From: Trichosphaerium sp. ATCC 40318
Lineage: Eukaryota; Discosea; Flabellinia; Trichosidae
Length of the DNA: 64,000 nt
Assembly (NCBI GenBank): GCA_038496445.1
Contig: JALMLS010000390.1
Coordinates: 1 to 64,000 of the forward strand
Direction of reading: 5' to 3'
Shown here: piece by piece, positions 47,670 to 58,772 of the stretch
Layout: each line of letters begins with the position of its first letter
Position numbering within the stretch: position 1 is the first letter of the stretch
Made by a program: the position numbers and the translations under genes
The notes under the pieces: model-generated
The model's input: only the letters and a program-made list of their open reading frames with translations
What the model was told of the DNA's origin: nothing
Databases searched by the model: none

Positions 47670-50600
47670 ATGGGGTATTGTACGTATTTCGTGACATGTT
47701 CTCAATTTATTGCGTTTGTCTCATCTAAATACTCTCAGATCCATTCGATGAGATCAGAAAAGATCTTAAGCGCCTATATAGATACTATTGGGATGATTGG
47801 AAACAAGCACGCGAAAATAGTCGTCAATGACGCTCATTTACATTTTAGGGATTCCTTGGCATAAGGTATGTTACGTAGTATGAATTACGCCAATGTTATT
47901 ACAGAAAAGTGTCCGCGTCAGTTCTATTCATGTATTTTACATCTATTGCGCCTGCAATTACGGTAATACAGTAATTTATAGCATACAGCGCTAAAATCCG
48001 AATAGTTTGCTGTATTTCTACAAGAAAAAACGAAAAATCAAATAGGAACAGTTGAGGTACATAAACGGAAGTTGTAAGTTTGTTTTTGACAAGTTTGGCA
48101 GGTCTTATTGTCCACCGCTTTGTGTGGTTTAATATTTTCATGTGCGTTACAACATTTATACTACCGTCGTTTCTTTGATGTCTAATGGCTGCTACAGTGA
48201 TAGCAGGTCAGCCTCTCATTATTGTTGGGTACGAAATCGTATTTATTAACATTTTAAACGAAGTATTCAAAGACTTGTACATCACGTGATTGTTTTACTT
48301 CGCTCAAAATATAAGCGAAACTTTTCGGGGTTTTTTTCTCAACCCACAAGCAGTCCTTGTTTAATTTCTAAAAGTTTTTACATCAAACAAAAAATCACGT
48401 GTTTTTAACCGTTGTATCTAACCAAATATGTGTAGGGTTACAGGACCGGTATGTCGAAAAAAAAACCAAAAATGATTTAAGTTGCTCTCATTATGTTTTC
48501 AATCAATTACGCTTTATTTTTAGAAAACTATGACAACCAAATTTGTTATGGAGTTAGTTATTTTATTTAGTATCTCTTCTTATTGTAGGTTTCAATTTTT
48601 ACACAAACTGTGTTTATTCTCGCTGAGAGGTTTGGATTTCCTTTCCTGGTACAATATTTATTTATTTATTTTCTGTTTTTTTTGTTGAACTCGAAAGTTC
48701 ATCTTCTCATCTCTTACAGCCCTGGTATGCGTGGACTCAAATATGGGCTGGTCTTATGCATCTAGCATTAGCTGCTGCAAATGCTTGTAATGGCGGTAAG
48801 TCTTGAATTTAAAAATTGTGCTGTATTATTTCCAAATGAGTTTTGACAATGTATTTAGTAAAGCTTGTTACGCGATTTAGTTGTGAGATTTTTGGAATGC
48901 TTATTGCCATTATCTATATTGTAAATGCCATTGAAGAGATAGTGGGTGCGTAATTTACCCTCAAAGCCTAATATTTCAAGAAAGAAATCAAAATCAAAAA
49001 CATTTGGTTGAAGTTCTGTTTAGTGAACTTGCGCTTTATTTTTCAAGTTTTTATTGTCTAAGTTCTATTCAAGGATACTTCCAGGACTATACAATAGAAG
49101 CAGGTCTTCTGAGTTTTGTACTTGCTATAGGTAGCACTCATTATTTTTGTTTTGGTTTTTTTTATGGTTACCATTAAATAGGCACGTTTTGGCTTGCTAT
49201 GACTCTTGGTGCAGGTATGAAATCATAACTTACAAACCCTTTCTTATTTGATATAAGCTCGTGAATGGACAGTATTCAGAAAGGCTATTAGAGGCCTTAT
49301 TGCCGAGTATGACGCTAGTCAATATTTTCTTGATGAATAACATTTTTTGTAGTTACGCTGCAGCCACAGCTATTCTAGTTTTCACTATTATCCCATTCCT
49401 TCCATTTTTGAAATCGAATATATCATCATTCATATATCGACCAGCATTTGAGAACCTCACGTGTTCAGGTAAAAACTAATGATAGAAAAAAAATATGTCG
49501 AATACTAACTTAATCTTAGATACTTTGAATGCTACTTTTGTTGAGGAAACATGCTCCTTACTTCCTCCTACAATATTCAATGATACTTTCAATGGTACAA
49601 CAAATGCTACATTGGCACCAACAATGGCGCCAATGATGTCTTTGAATAGTACTTTAAACACAACGATGATGAACATTACTGAGCAAGTTATAACTGGTTT
49701 GGCTTACACCACAGAGAAAATAGATATACCAAAACTAGTTGTTCCGGATACCTTTGAGACTACATCACAAAGGGTGAGTAAAGATATCACAATATATGAT
49801 AATACAGATGGAATTTTTTAAGGACTCTAAGGAAAAAATAAAAAAAAACCTTCAAACTTACTCTTTACATAGGGATGGATTATTAACATATTCGATATCA
49901 GTATCGCTGGCGCATTCTCTGCAATACTTCCAGGGTAATTTACCAAAAAATACTATATTTTAACCATTATCTTCCTAGATTCGTGCTTACTGTATTGTTC
50001 TTTTTCGGTATGTTCATTTTTTTAAAAGTTCTTTTTTTACCATTTACTTGGAGTCTATTTCGCGAACTATTACTAAATTGTTTAGATCATAATGTATCAT
50101 CTCTCCTTTCCCAGAAACCGGACTACAACCTTAAAAAACCTCCAGCTTATAACTGGGATTTTTTTGTTGTTGGGATAACAATCTTTATCTGTGCTATTCT
50201 TGGGTACGTCACATTTGTACTATGCCTTCATCTTTCCTCTAAGTATTCTTATAGTATACCACCAACTAATGGATTAATTCCCCAAGCACCTTTGCATGTG
50301 AGATCACTTGCAAAGATAAAAGTTGGTAAGTTTTAGTACACGTGTTCATAGGATTGTTTTGTAATGGGTGTTTTTCTCATTTTTTCTGTTTTAGTTCAGA
50401 AAGGCGATAAAAAGGTTGAAAAATTCGTTTCAGTTGTTGAAAATCGTGTATCGGGTTTTGCACAGTCTCTTCTTATTGGACTTACATTGATTCCAGTCAT
50501 ACTACAGGTAAAGATACTAAAACCCGAAAATACAGATTGAAGTAATTTGGTTTTAGGTGTTGGGTTACATCCCTGAGGCTGTGTTGTCTGGCTTATTTTT

Positions 50601-51512
50601 ATACATGGGTTTCTCTTCATTCGTTGGTAACCAATTCGCAGAGCGTATGGGTCTTTTCATCACCGATCCAGAGCGAGTTACTGTGAGTATTGGCAAACAA
50701 ATTGAATATTGGAATTTTTTTGTTTTTATGATTTTTTTTGACCTTTTCTTTTTACAGGTTGAGGGTCAGTATCTGAATGCAAATAAATGGCCTAGAGTAT
50801 TCTTTACTCTTATTCAACTCGTTATGGTTGGTATAATATTTGGTGTTACAAGAACAGTAGCAGCAATTGCTTTTCCTGTATTTATTCTATTATTGGTTCC
50901 TCTTAGACTTTACATACTACCTTATTGTATGTCTTTGCCCCATCGCTTGTTTCTTCTTATTGTACTTTTAGTTTTTAAAGATGATGATTTAAATAAGCTT
51001 GATAATGAACGACTTGATTGTGTTGCTCCAGCTGTACGTCATATTTTGCTGCATCAAAAACAAGTAAATTTTTTTGTTCTTTTCATCGAACTCTTCGTTT
51101 TTCACGTGCTTGTTGTCAACAACAAAGATGTTGTTGGTACTGCAATATTTTTATTCTGTGCTATTTGAATTTTGGTTCCGAGCACGTGATGGTGAGTACT
51201 TATAATGAAAAGGATTTTGGAGATGATGCTTCCGATTCTGGTGATAGTGACGATTCACCAGATAGTACCGATTCTACAGATGGAGGCAAAGGAACTCATA
51301 AATCAGCCAATGTTGTATTGTCTACTGTTAATACTCCAAAAACCGCTGCTGGCGCTGATGCAATAGTTGATGTTGAAGAATCTGCTACAGATTATCATAG
51401 CGTCTCTGAAGGAGATGTAGGAAGCGAAAGCGAAAGCGAAAGCGAAGATGACGAAGACGATGAAGATGATGAAGATGAAGATGACGTATCTGTCGATTCC
51501 TATTCAGATTAA
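47670..51512 (+). CDS. SLC4/BOR-family anion (bicarbonate or borate) transporter
   Basis: A short first exon (MGYY) splices to PFDEIRKDLKRLYRYYWDDW, the family's cytosolic entry motif. TM1 is read at about 47906-47960 (KVSASVLFMYFTSIAPAIT), then VIAGQPLIIVG with VTGP on the next exon, and FGFPFLPWYAWTQIWAGL. A long extracellular loop follows with several N-glycosylation sequons (FNDTFNGTTNATL). Family hallmarks: DHNVSSLLSQKPDYNLKK, AYNWDFFVVGITIFICAILG, IPPTNGLIPQAPLHVRSLA and GYIPEAVLSGLFLYMGFSS. The C-terminal tail is very acidic (SESESESEDDEDDED) and ends VDSYSD. The large cytosolic N-terminal domain of animal SLC4 is missing, as in plant and fungal BOR proteins. One early exon junction (about 47.86-47.91 kb) is not resolved in frame. 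Confidence 0.83.
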
Positions 51513-51993
51513 CGCGTTGACTAATTTGGAAAGAGGTTAAAACAAAAACCTTTTAAAATGACGTCAGACTCTTCTCTTGTTGTAATGATAATAAAAAAAC
51601 AATTTCAGAAAAGAAAATTAATACGTCTGTCCTTATGGGTGAACTGACGGTTTTGCTTTTTTTTTTTTGGATTTCTATCCACAAATTTGACAGGACCTTT
51701 TGCGTATATTCTGATGTTATATTTTTAGACACAGGTTACTTACTTGCTTCAAAGTGCCGAAAAAGGTTTTTTTGTTAACCTGTGTTCATTTTTTTTCGCA
51801 ATTTTTCATTGTTTCTGATAAACATTCCGTGTAAAAGCAAAAAAAGATTGTCGTATAAATGCAATAGATAGCAAGTGATGGTTCTTATACGCGAGTTTCG
51901 CGTGGTTATGCCATTCTCGCTTAGAAATTATAAAAAAGGTACAACATTGGTATACAGTAGTGCTGTAGTTATTTGTGGAGCTATACACCGAAA
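51513..51993. other. Intergenic, tandem genes
   Basis: 3' flank of the SLC4 gene (AATAAAAAA near 51590) and 5' flank of the PITP gene. T-rich, no coding content seen. Confidence 0.5.
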
Positions 51994-53795
51994 ATGATCA
52001 GAGTAAATGCGCGTTCTCACAGAATTGAAGGAGCTCAGCATGGAGCGATTACAACAGCAGCTACAGTCACTTTGGGATCAAAAGGAGGTTCCGGAGTAGA
52101 GGTAATGGTAAAAGAACCGTGGATTGATCAAAGCGGTAAAGAAGGTGTTTACGCTAAGCGTGTGTATCATTTTGAAGAGTAAGCATACTTTTTTGTAATA
52201 TTGATAGTTTCTTAACCTTTCACCAGTTGGGTACCAGGATGGCTAAAACTGCTACTACCAAAGAACGCTCTGACGTTGCAGGAAGAGGTACTAATTTTTG
52301 CTGAACAGTTTGATAAAACTATTGTAATTGGCTGATACGCTGTTTAAATAGATGTGGTACAGCTTCCCTTATTGTAAGACTGTTATGACGTAAGCAAGCT
52401 TATTTAGTCTTCTTTTTATTTTTCCTTAACGAAAAGGGTTACTCTTTCGAGTACTGACGTAATGTAGCTCACCATTTCTTGGTAAAAAACTCAAGTTCAC
52501 GATAGAGTCTTTTCATGTACGCAAAAACTTTTTACTCGCTGCTAAAACTAAACCGTGAAACACGGCAACGAAGTACACGCGCCTGCGAGATCTTTTTTTT
52601 GGGATTTACCTAAAAAGATTTAGACAAAAATCGGCGCTTGTCATGAAGATAATCCAATGAAACTAGATCCAAAAACTTACAAAGCGCGTGGGAAAGTAGA
52701 TTTCGTATCCTACAAGCGATTACTCAGCTTTACTTGAATTTCACTTCAACTTTTTCTCACGAGTTTTTTTTGGTTTCCTTGACAGTAAACGATTGATATA
52801 ACAGAACCCCTCGAAGATTCTCGTGGATTTGAACCGCAGATAGACATGTGTGAAGATTGTCTTAATTCTAAAGAGATAGGACCACTAACAGATGGTTGGG
52901 AGAAGGAGTTTGGAAAGATATGCGCTTACAAGCTCGTAACTGTTGAGGTACATTTGATCTTGATTTTTTTTTTTGTAAAAAGGGTCTAACCTTTGCTATC
53001 AATAGGTTAAAGGTGTTTGGGGTTTTCAGAGTAAAATCGAGAATTATTTAATGAATTTTCAACGACAAGTGTTTCTACGATTTCACAAGCAAGTGTACGT
53101 AACCACATATTGCTGTAAAGCCTCGGCTACAAAAACTTGACTTACGCGTACATAGATACTGTTCGGCAGATGATTGGATTGGCATGTCCAGCAAGGAAAT
53201 TGATCACTACGAGCAAGATCTCATCATAAAAATGAATAAATGCTTTGAAGGAGAGCATAAGGTAGAAAAGAAGCCATCTCCAAAGCAATCACCAGAAACA
53301 AGCCCAAAGAGGCAAAGACCAAAATCACAAGCAAATGATCTTAATTCAGCCAAGCGAAAAACATTGACAGGTTCGATTAAGGCAAGGGGTGTTGCCGTTA
53401 AGAATAGGGCTGGAGAGTTGACTACTCGTGCTGGAACGTCTATACGTACGCGTGCTGATAGTATTAAGAACGCTGCTGGAGAGTTCAAACTGAAGGCAGG
53501 AGAATCTTTTACTGGTCTCAAAAACCGTGTTATAAAGCCACATGAGAAGCTAGAAAAGCACGAGAAGCAAGAAAAACCGCGTGCACGACGGAAAAAAGGA
53601 AAACGTAAAGGACGTAAACCAAGAACAAAAAGGCGTCCTAAACCACAAGGATCAACTGATGATGAGTACTATAGTTGTGAAGAATCGTTTGCATCTGAAG
53701 CAGAGTTTGAAGATTTTGTTTCTAAAAATCACGTCTTTTATGCAAATGGAAGAGGAAAACATAAGGCTAAGAATAAGAAGCATCAAAGTCAGTAG
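51994..53795 (+). CDS. Phosphatidylinositol transfer protein with basic repeat tail
   Basis: PITP (StART-like fold) features in order: HRIEGAQHGAITTAATV, GSGVEVMVKEPWIDQSG, KEGVYAKRVYHFED spliced to WVPGWLKLLLPKNALTLQEE, MWYSFPYCKTVMT, GPLTDGWEKEFGKICAYKL, VKGVWGFQSKIENYLMNFQ, and DDWIGMSSKEIDHYEQDL. These follow class I/II PITPs closely, including the C-terminal helix. Such proteins move PI and PC or phosphatidic acid between membranes and feed PI-kinase signalling. The first 10-15 family residues are replaced by MIRVNARS. Then a lineage-specific tail follows: Lys/Pro-rich, a repeated RAGELTT / RAGTSIRT / AAGEFKLK segment, a Lys/Arg cluster (RRKKGKRKGRKPRTKRR) and an acidic end region. The tail could bind acidic membranes or carry a nuclear signal (inference). 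Confidence 0.85.
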
Positions 53796-54597
53796 TTACT
53801 ACAAAATTTTTTTTTATTCTTCCTCAACAGAAACCACGAAAAATATAGTATTGTAAAGCAAACCACACCTTACCTTCTTGTAACATAGACAACTTGATAA
53901 AATATATTGTAACTTAACTTCTGTCTACTTAGTGGTTACCTTTTGTGCATGAGTTTTAATCTTTCATCGTAATCAATGGTGCGCCTTGATTCACAAATTC
54001 TAGTAAGATGTAAACCTCAAGGTCCCAATCTTCGTTCCAAGAAATTAAGCATCAGATGAAGGCATCAAAGCTCTTTCTACCATTCACACCATCAACCTTT
54101 GCAAGCCTTCAGTGACAGATGAAGGTTTACAAGCGCTTTCAGGTGTTAATAGCATCAACTTGGTGAAAAGCACTTGCTGGTATTCATACCATGTTTATTT
54201 TATTATCATTAAGTGCTTTGTATTTTCCAAACCAGTGCGTCAGCAGCAGCTTTTGTAATTTTGGTTTTTAACTCCATTTAGTCCATGGTAAGTACTTTCT
54301 TTGACTCTTGTGACTTTTTTTTATTTGGAGGTTAACACAACTTTGGAAAGATGACATCAAATAAACAGCGACCAACGTATTTTAGCAAATAAAAACTCGT
54401 AGTAAACTATTGTGATTGACTCCAACGGTTTTTTCAGTTGGTTTCTTTCCGCGCTTGTATCGCTTGTTTCTTTGAGCTTACTCTTCGTTTTTAGATATAC
54501 TGAATATTTGAACGCTAGTAAAGTTGTGACGGACAGTAAACTTAGTGTACACGTGCTTTAAAAAAAAGTTTAAAAAGTAATCACAAAAATGAACTAG
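53796..54597. other. Intergenic with a leucine-rich-repeat relic
   Basis: 800 bp between the PITP gene and the CXXC gene. Apart from the LRR-like fragment at about 54040-54190, no coding content is recognised. The 5' exon of the CXXC gene may lie near its right end. Confidence 0.45.
54042..54190 (+). pseudogene. Leucine-rich-repeat gene fragment
   Basis: An open stretch encodes SDEGIKALSTIHTINLCKPS followed by VTDEGLQALSGVNSINLVK. These are two consecutive units of the LRR form (V/I)TDEGLxALSGVxxINL. No start, no further repeats and stop codons on both sides, so it looks like the remnant of a larger LRR gene. Confidence 0.55.
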
Positions 54598-57196
54598 GAT
54601 TGGGATACACTTGTGGAACTTTACAACAAGTCTATGACCGAAATCAGTCACCCAGAATTCAAGGTAGTACTATGAGAATGAAAATATGTTAAAATGATTG
54701 TATACTTAGGAGCCAATACTCCTCCAAGCCATCAGGAAGAATAAAATCTTGGTTAGTCCTCGCGTTTTTTTTTGTTTTTGCCTAACAACCAAGAAGACTG
54801 CACTGGCTTTACTTGAAACTTTGGGCTTTCAAGGTATTTCATTTGAATCATGGGCTAACATTATAGATGAAGGATGTCCTGGTATATACCATGTATTCAG
54901 TACGTCACTCGTAATTATTCCACGTGCTTACCAAGGGTTTTTTTATTTTTTTTCACTAACCTAATAGGCGATCAGTTTTTTTACAAAAATCGATTGTACT
55001 CTCACCTTCAAGTCATTGAGCTACGAACGGAAAATCACTGTATTGGTACAAAAGAGTGTTGGGTTGAATACAGTAACATGGAATTAAGGTGATGCAATAT
55101 ACGCAGAAACATGGACCAGACAATGTTTGTCAAAGTCAACAATACCCAGAAACGAGTTTAGATCCATTCGAATACCACTTCCTGAGTACCCTTTTGATAA
55201 AGGTAATCAAAAGATTTAGAATTTTATTAACTTATAAATACTCTTTATTACACAGGAGATGAAGTAGAAGTAATGTTTACAAAGTCAGGAAAAACTGTCG
55301 CTGTAAAGTCATTTGAAGAATCTTTGCACTCAACTGATATTTATTGGGTACGCCCTGTTGCTCTTGGAAATTGGTGTTTTCATGAGTTATTTTTTGTGCC
55401 GAGTATCTTTAATTGATATTTAATCCTTCAGATACCAGGGGTCATTCGATCAAGAATATCAAGTTCAAACAGACAGATGTTTGAAGTAGGAATAAATGAA
55501 AATCCTAAAATTTTTACTTAGTATTTAGGTGGTTCTGGATGCAAACAACATACAAGTTGTTAGAGTATTTTCTACCCAATTATCACTAATACGGTCAACC
55601 AGTAAGTTTATTGTTATAAGTCTGAACTCAAACGCGATAGCAACAAAACAATTGTAAAATGAAAAAACAATCTTTTTTTTTGCCTAATAAACGAACTCAA
55701 CCTTGACATGTTATGCAGATAAAATACTACTTCACAAGAATAACGGGAAATTTGAACTATCCAGACACTATGGGCTATCTCTCAGAAGCAACATTTTCGC
55801 AAAAAGGTTAGTTCGTACTTAACTTTTTTTTATTGGTTTAAGTTCTAATGTGGATCTTAGCGTGCCAATAAAGCTCATCACTTGTCAAAAGTGCCAGTGC
55901 AGTAAAAATATGACATTTTCTAATTTGAATAAAATAGACGCATCAGATAAATATAACTGCGATAAATGTATCACGTGCGAGCATTGCGGTAAGACACAAT
56001 TTATACACTTTTTTTTTGAAATATGTTTGAGTCTCATTGTAACGCTCAGGTAAAGATGGTTGGTCTAAAAAGCGTTGTATGCTTCGAAGATGTATCGCAT
56101 GCTATTTATCTGGATGGTGTTGTAATTTAGATAGTGCTGGCGTATGTAGTAAATGCAGTGAGTACAAGGTACAATATATAGAGCTAGATTTAGAAGACGA
56201 CGATGACATTCAATTACATACATCTCCTCAAATTCCCATTCCAGAAGCTCCTCTTACTAAACCCTCTGATGAAAACGTAAGCTTTTTTGTTTGTGCTTTA
56301 CAACAGTAGTGTACATTTACTAAACAATGACAAAGGAGTTTCAAGAAGAAGAGTTAAAACTTGATCTTAGTGTGGAGAGCGATTATGATAGTTTAGACTA
56401 TGCTTCGACTGATTCTCCTTCGGATTGTGCGTTTTTGATAGAGGCATTAGCAAAACCAGATAAAAAATACAATAGCATTGACGGCAATCGATCACTTGTT
56501 ATCAAACCGGAGGAACCAGCCAACGTTGAAGTTGAGGTACCATACAATTGTAGCTTAAATAAACTCACCTGTGGTTTTTTACTTCTTAGAACAAGCCGAT
56601 TGATGAGCATCCAGTTGTCATGCAGGACATTACTCATAAACCAATATTGCCAGTCGCATCAACAAAACAAGTTGTTGTGGATTTGACTGAAGAAGATGAA
56701 GACGAACAAATGGCTGATTCTCAGAACATAAATGGCCACTCGTCGCCACCTACACCTATATCTAACGTCCCTGATGCTATGTTGAGTAATGAATATGAAG
56801 AGAATGAAATAATGAAGGAGTTCTCAAGAGGATACAAGTCTTAGAAGTAGACAGTGGAGAGCAAGAAAAGATTTTCTTGCAGTTAAAGAAAAAGCGGAAG
56901 AAAATATCAAGAAATGTAAAGAACGACTTGCTACTATTAAGAAGAGTCAAGGGGATTTGAAGAGGAAGACAAAGGATTCTCTAAAGAGGAAGAAAAAGAT
57001 ACCTAAAAGTATTTATAGAGAAGGATCAGATAAAGAATTGGAACAAGTTGATGATGTTATTTCAATACTTATAAAATTGATTGATGAACAATTGGATCTA
57101 TTACCTGAAAGAGAAAAAATAGAATTATACATTAAAGATCAAGAAAAAATATTGGCAACGGCTGATACTGAATTAGAAAAGCTTGACAAATTATAG
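54598..57196 (+). CDS. CXXC-type zinc-finger protein with agenet/Tudor-like part and coiled coil (start unresolved)
   Basis: The first clear exon (WDTLVELYNKSMTEISHPE) follows a splice-acceptor-like ACTAG at 54594-54597. An upstream ATG would meet TAG, so the true first exon is further 5' or translation starts at the Met at 54634. Next: TALALLETLGFQGISFESW, then EYPFDKGDEVEVMF with IYWIPGVIRSRISS, an agenet/Tudor-like strand set. Then a cysteine cluster YNCDKCITCEHCGKDGWSKK and RCMLRRCIACYLSGWCC. Spacing and the closing RC-x2-RRC-x2-C resemble the second half of CXXC fingers, which bind unmethylated CpG. An acidic linker (DLTEEDEDEQMADSQ, SUMO-interaction-like VVVDLTEEDEDE) and a charged coiled coil (AVKEKAEENIKKCKERLA) end the protein at TELEKLDKL. 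Likely nuclear and chromatin-associated. One 34-nt intron at 55073-55106 is needed to keep the frame. Confidence 0.65.
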
Positions 57197-57448
57197 CGAA
57201 AAATAAACGGACAAAACAATCTTAATAAAATCCGAATGAAGTTTTTTGTTGATACTATTTACCAAGCGGAAGGCGCTCTCTTCAGCTATGTGGATGACGT
57301 GCTACCTATAACCTATTAATGTCTTTAACTTAGACTTGAATATTTTTGATACTTCTTTTTAGCTCTAAAACACGTGCTGCGCACAAACTCGTCACAAAAA
57401 CGATTATGTATCAAAAAGTTTTTATTTTGATGGTTTCTTATTTTTTTC

Positions 57449-58687
57449 TTACAAAGAAGCCTTCAATAGTGACCCAGCAGGTTTATCTAAGAACCATATG
57501 AGACTGTTCTTAGGTGATATTAACTTTGCTGGAATATCACCCCAAGCTACATTTTTATCTTCCATAACACGAGCTAGTACTTCTTTTTTTGAGTCACCTA
57601 GAACAAAAAACCATAATTAACAATACGACTCATTTTTGTTCAAATCTGGCGTGCCTGCAGCAACAAAAATTGCAGTAGATGATGCATTAATCATATCCAA
57701 TGTTAGTGTAATACGTTTTGGAGGCGGCTGTAGATAATAAGTACTCCAAAGTAAGAAATAACGCAAAGTGACGGAGAAAACCCTTACTTTTGGAGAGTTA
57801 GCAATGCAAGCTGCGATGCCCTTAGCCTTGAGTAAGTCATGTCCTGGGAACAGAGAAGCTGTATGTCTATTCAATTATCAATTTAAGATAACACAGCAAG
57901 TAAGGGACTCACCCATCTGGACCCATGCCAAGAATCATAACATCTGTTGAAGGAAGAGCATCTATTGAAGAACAGCCAACTTTTGAAGATATTTCTGAAG
58001 CATACTTCTTTGTTGCTTCTTCCAATGTCAAGCTTGAATCAACTGTGATTACAGTAGGTTGTTTAGGGAGATGTTTTAATAGAGCCTCTTTTGTTCCACT
58101 AACACGTGTCAAATTGCAAAAAAAAAGCACGTGACATTGCCAGGCGAGACGGTTTTTTTTTCGTTGTCCGAAACAAAAATAGTTCGCGCTCATTGATTGG
58201 GTAACTACGCGAGTAGATAGTGTGTAATTTGGAAAAAGAGAAACACCGTAAGTAAAGAAAATAGCGTTGAGTCTAGCTGGCAACTGTAGCGTACCCATAG
58301 TTACTGTCTTTGTCAGTGAGAGGTACGAAACGCTCATCAGCGAAGAAAACTACCCATTTATCCCACTCAATGGTACTAACATGAGGTTCGGTGACCTGAA
58401 GTGAGTTTTTAGCGTCTGCTGCTAATACCGGCGAAAAAACGTACCAAACAAGACGCAAATAGTGTCGTAGAGGATCCTAGTATATTAGCGATCTATAAAT
58501 GATAGTTTACGTACCTCCTGACAAGCCTATTGTAAATTTTCCTTTATCCTGTGAATAATTACTATTTAACGCATCAACATAGACTACTACGCACAGCAAT
58601 AGCTTTTTTAGATAAATCAACAACAATCTCAGCTAATTGCTGTGATATCTCTTGTTTATTAGCGCAAACTTTAACCGTTGTACTCAT
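57449..58687 (-). CDS. 6-phosphogluconolactonase
   Basis: Hydrolyses 6-phosphoglucono-lactone to 6-phosphogluconate in the oxidative pentose phosphate pathway, cytosolic. Start MSTTVKVCANKQEISQQL. Exons then give GKFTIGLSGG (the N-terminal glycine loop), WDKWVVFFADERFVPLTDKDSN with the family's ADERxVPxxxxDSN motif, VILGMGPDGHTASLFPGH with the second signature and the catalytic His, PPPKRITLTLDMINAS and the end IWFLDKPAGSLLKASL. All key motifs are intact. The length (about 240-250 residues) is that of the single-domain enzyme. About six short introns. Its ATG is 85 bp from that of the alpha-galactosidase on the other strand. Confidence 0.88.
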
Positions 58688-58772
58688 GATGTGAAACAAA
58701 GCGTTTTAAACAACTGCTTAATACTACTGATTTTGACAGGAAAAAACTTCAAAATCGCCTTGTTTTCCAGCA
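58688..58772. promoter_or_regulatory. 85-bp bidirectional promoter, 6PGL / alpha-galactosidase
   Basis: Only 85 bp separate the start codons of the two divergent genes, so their core promoters must overlap or share elements. No clear TATA box seen. Confidence 0.5.

Noticed and set aside
47899-48141. Minus-strand ORF MKILNHTKRWTIRPAK
   Set aside because: It overlaps the plus-strand TM1 exon of the SLC4 gene (KVSASVLFMYFTSIAPAIT), which is far better supported.
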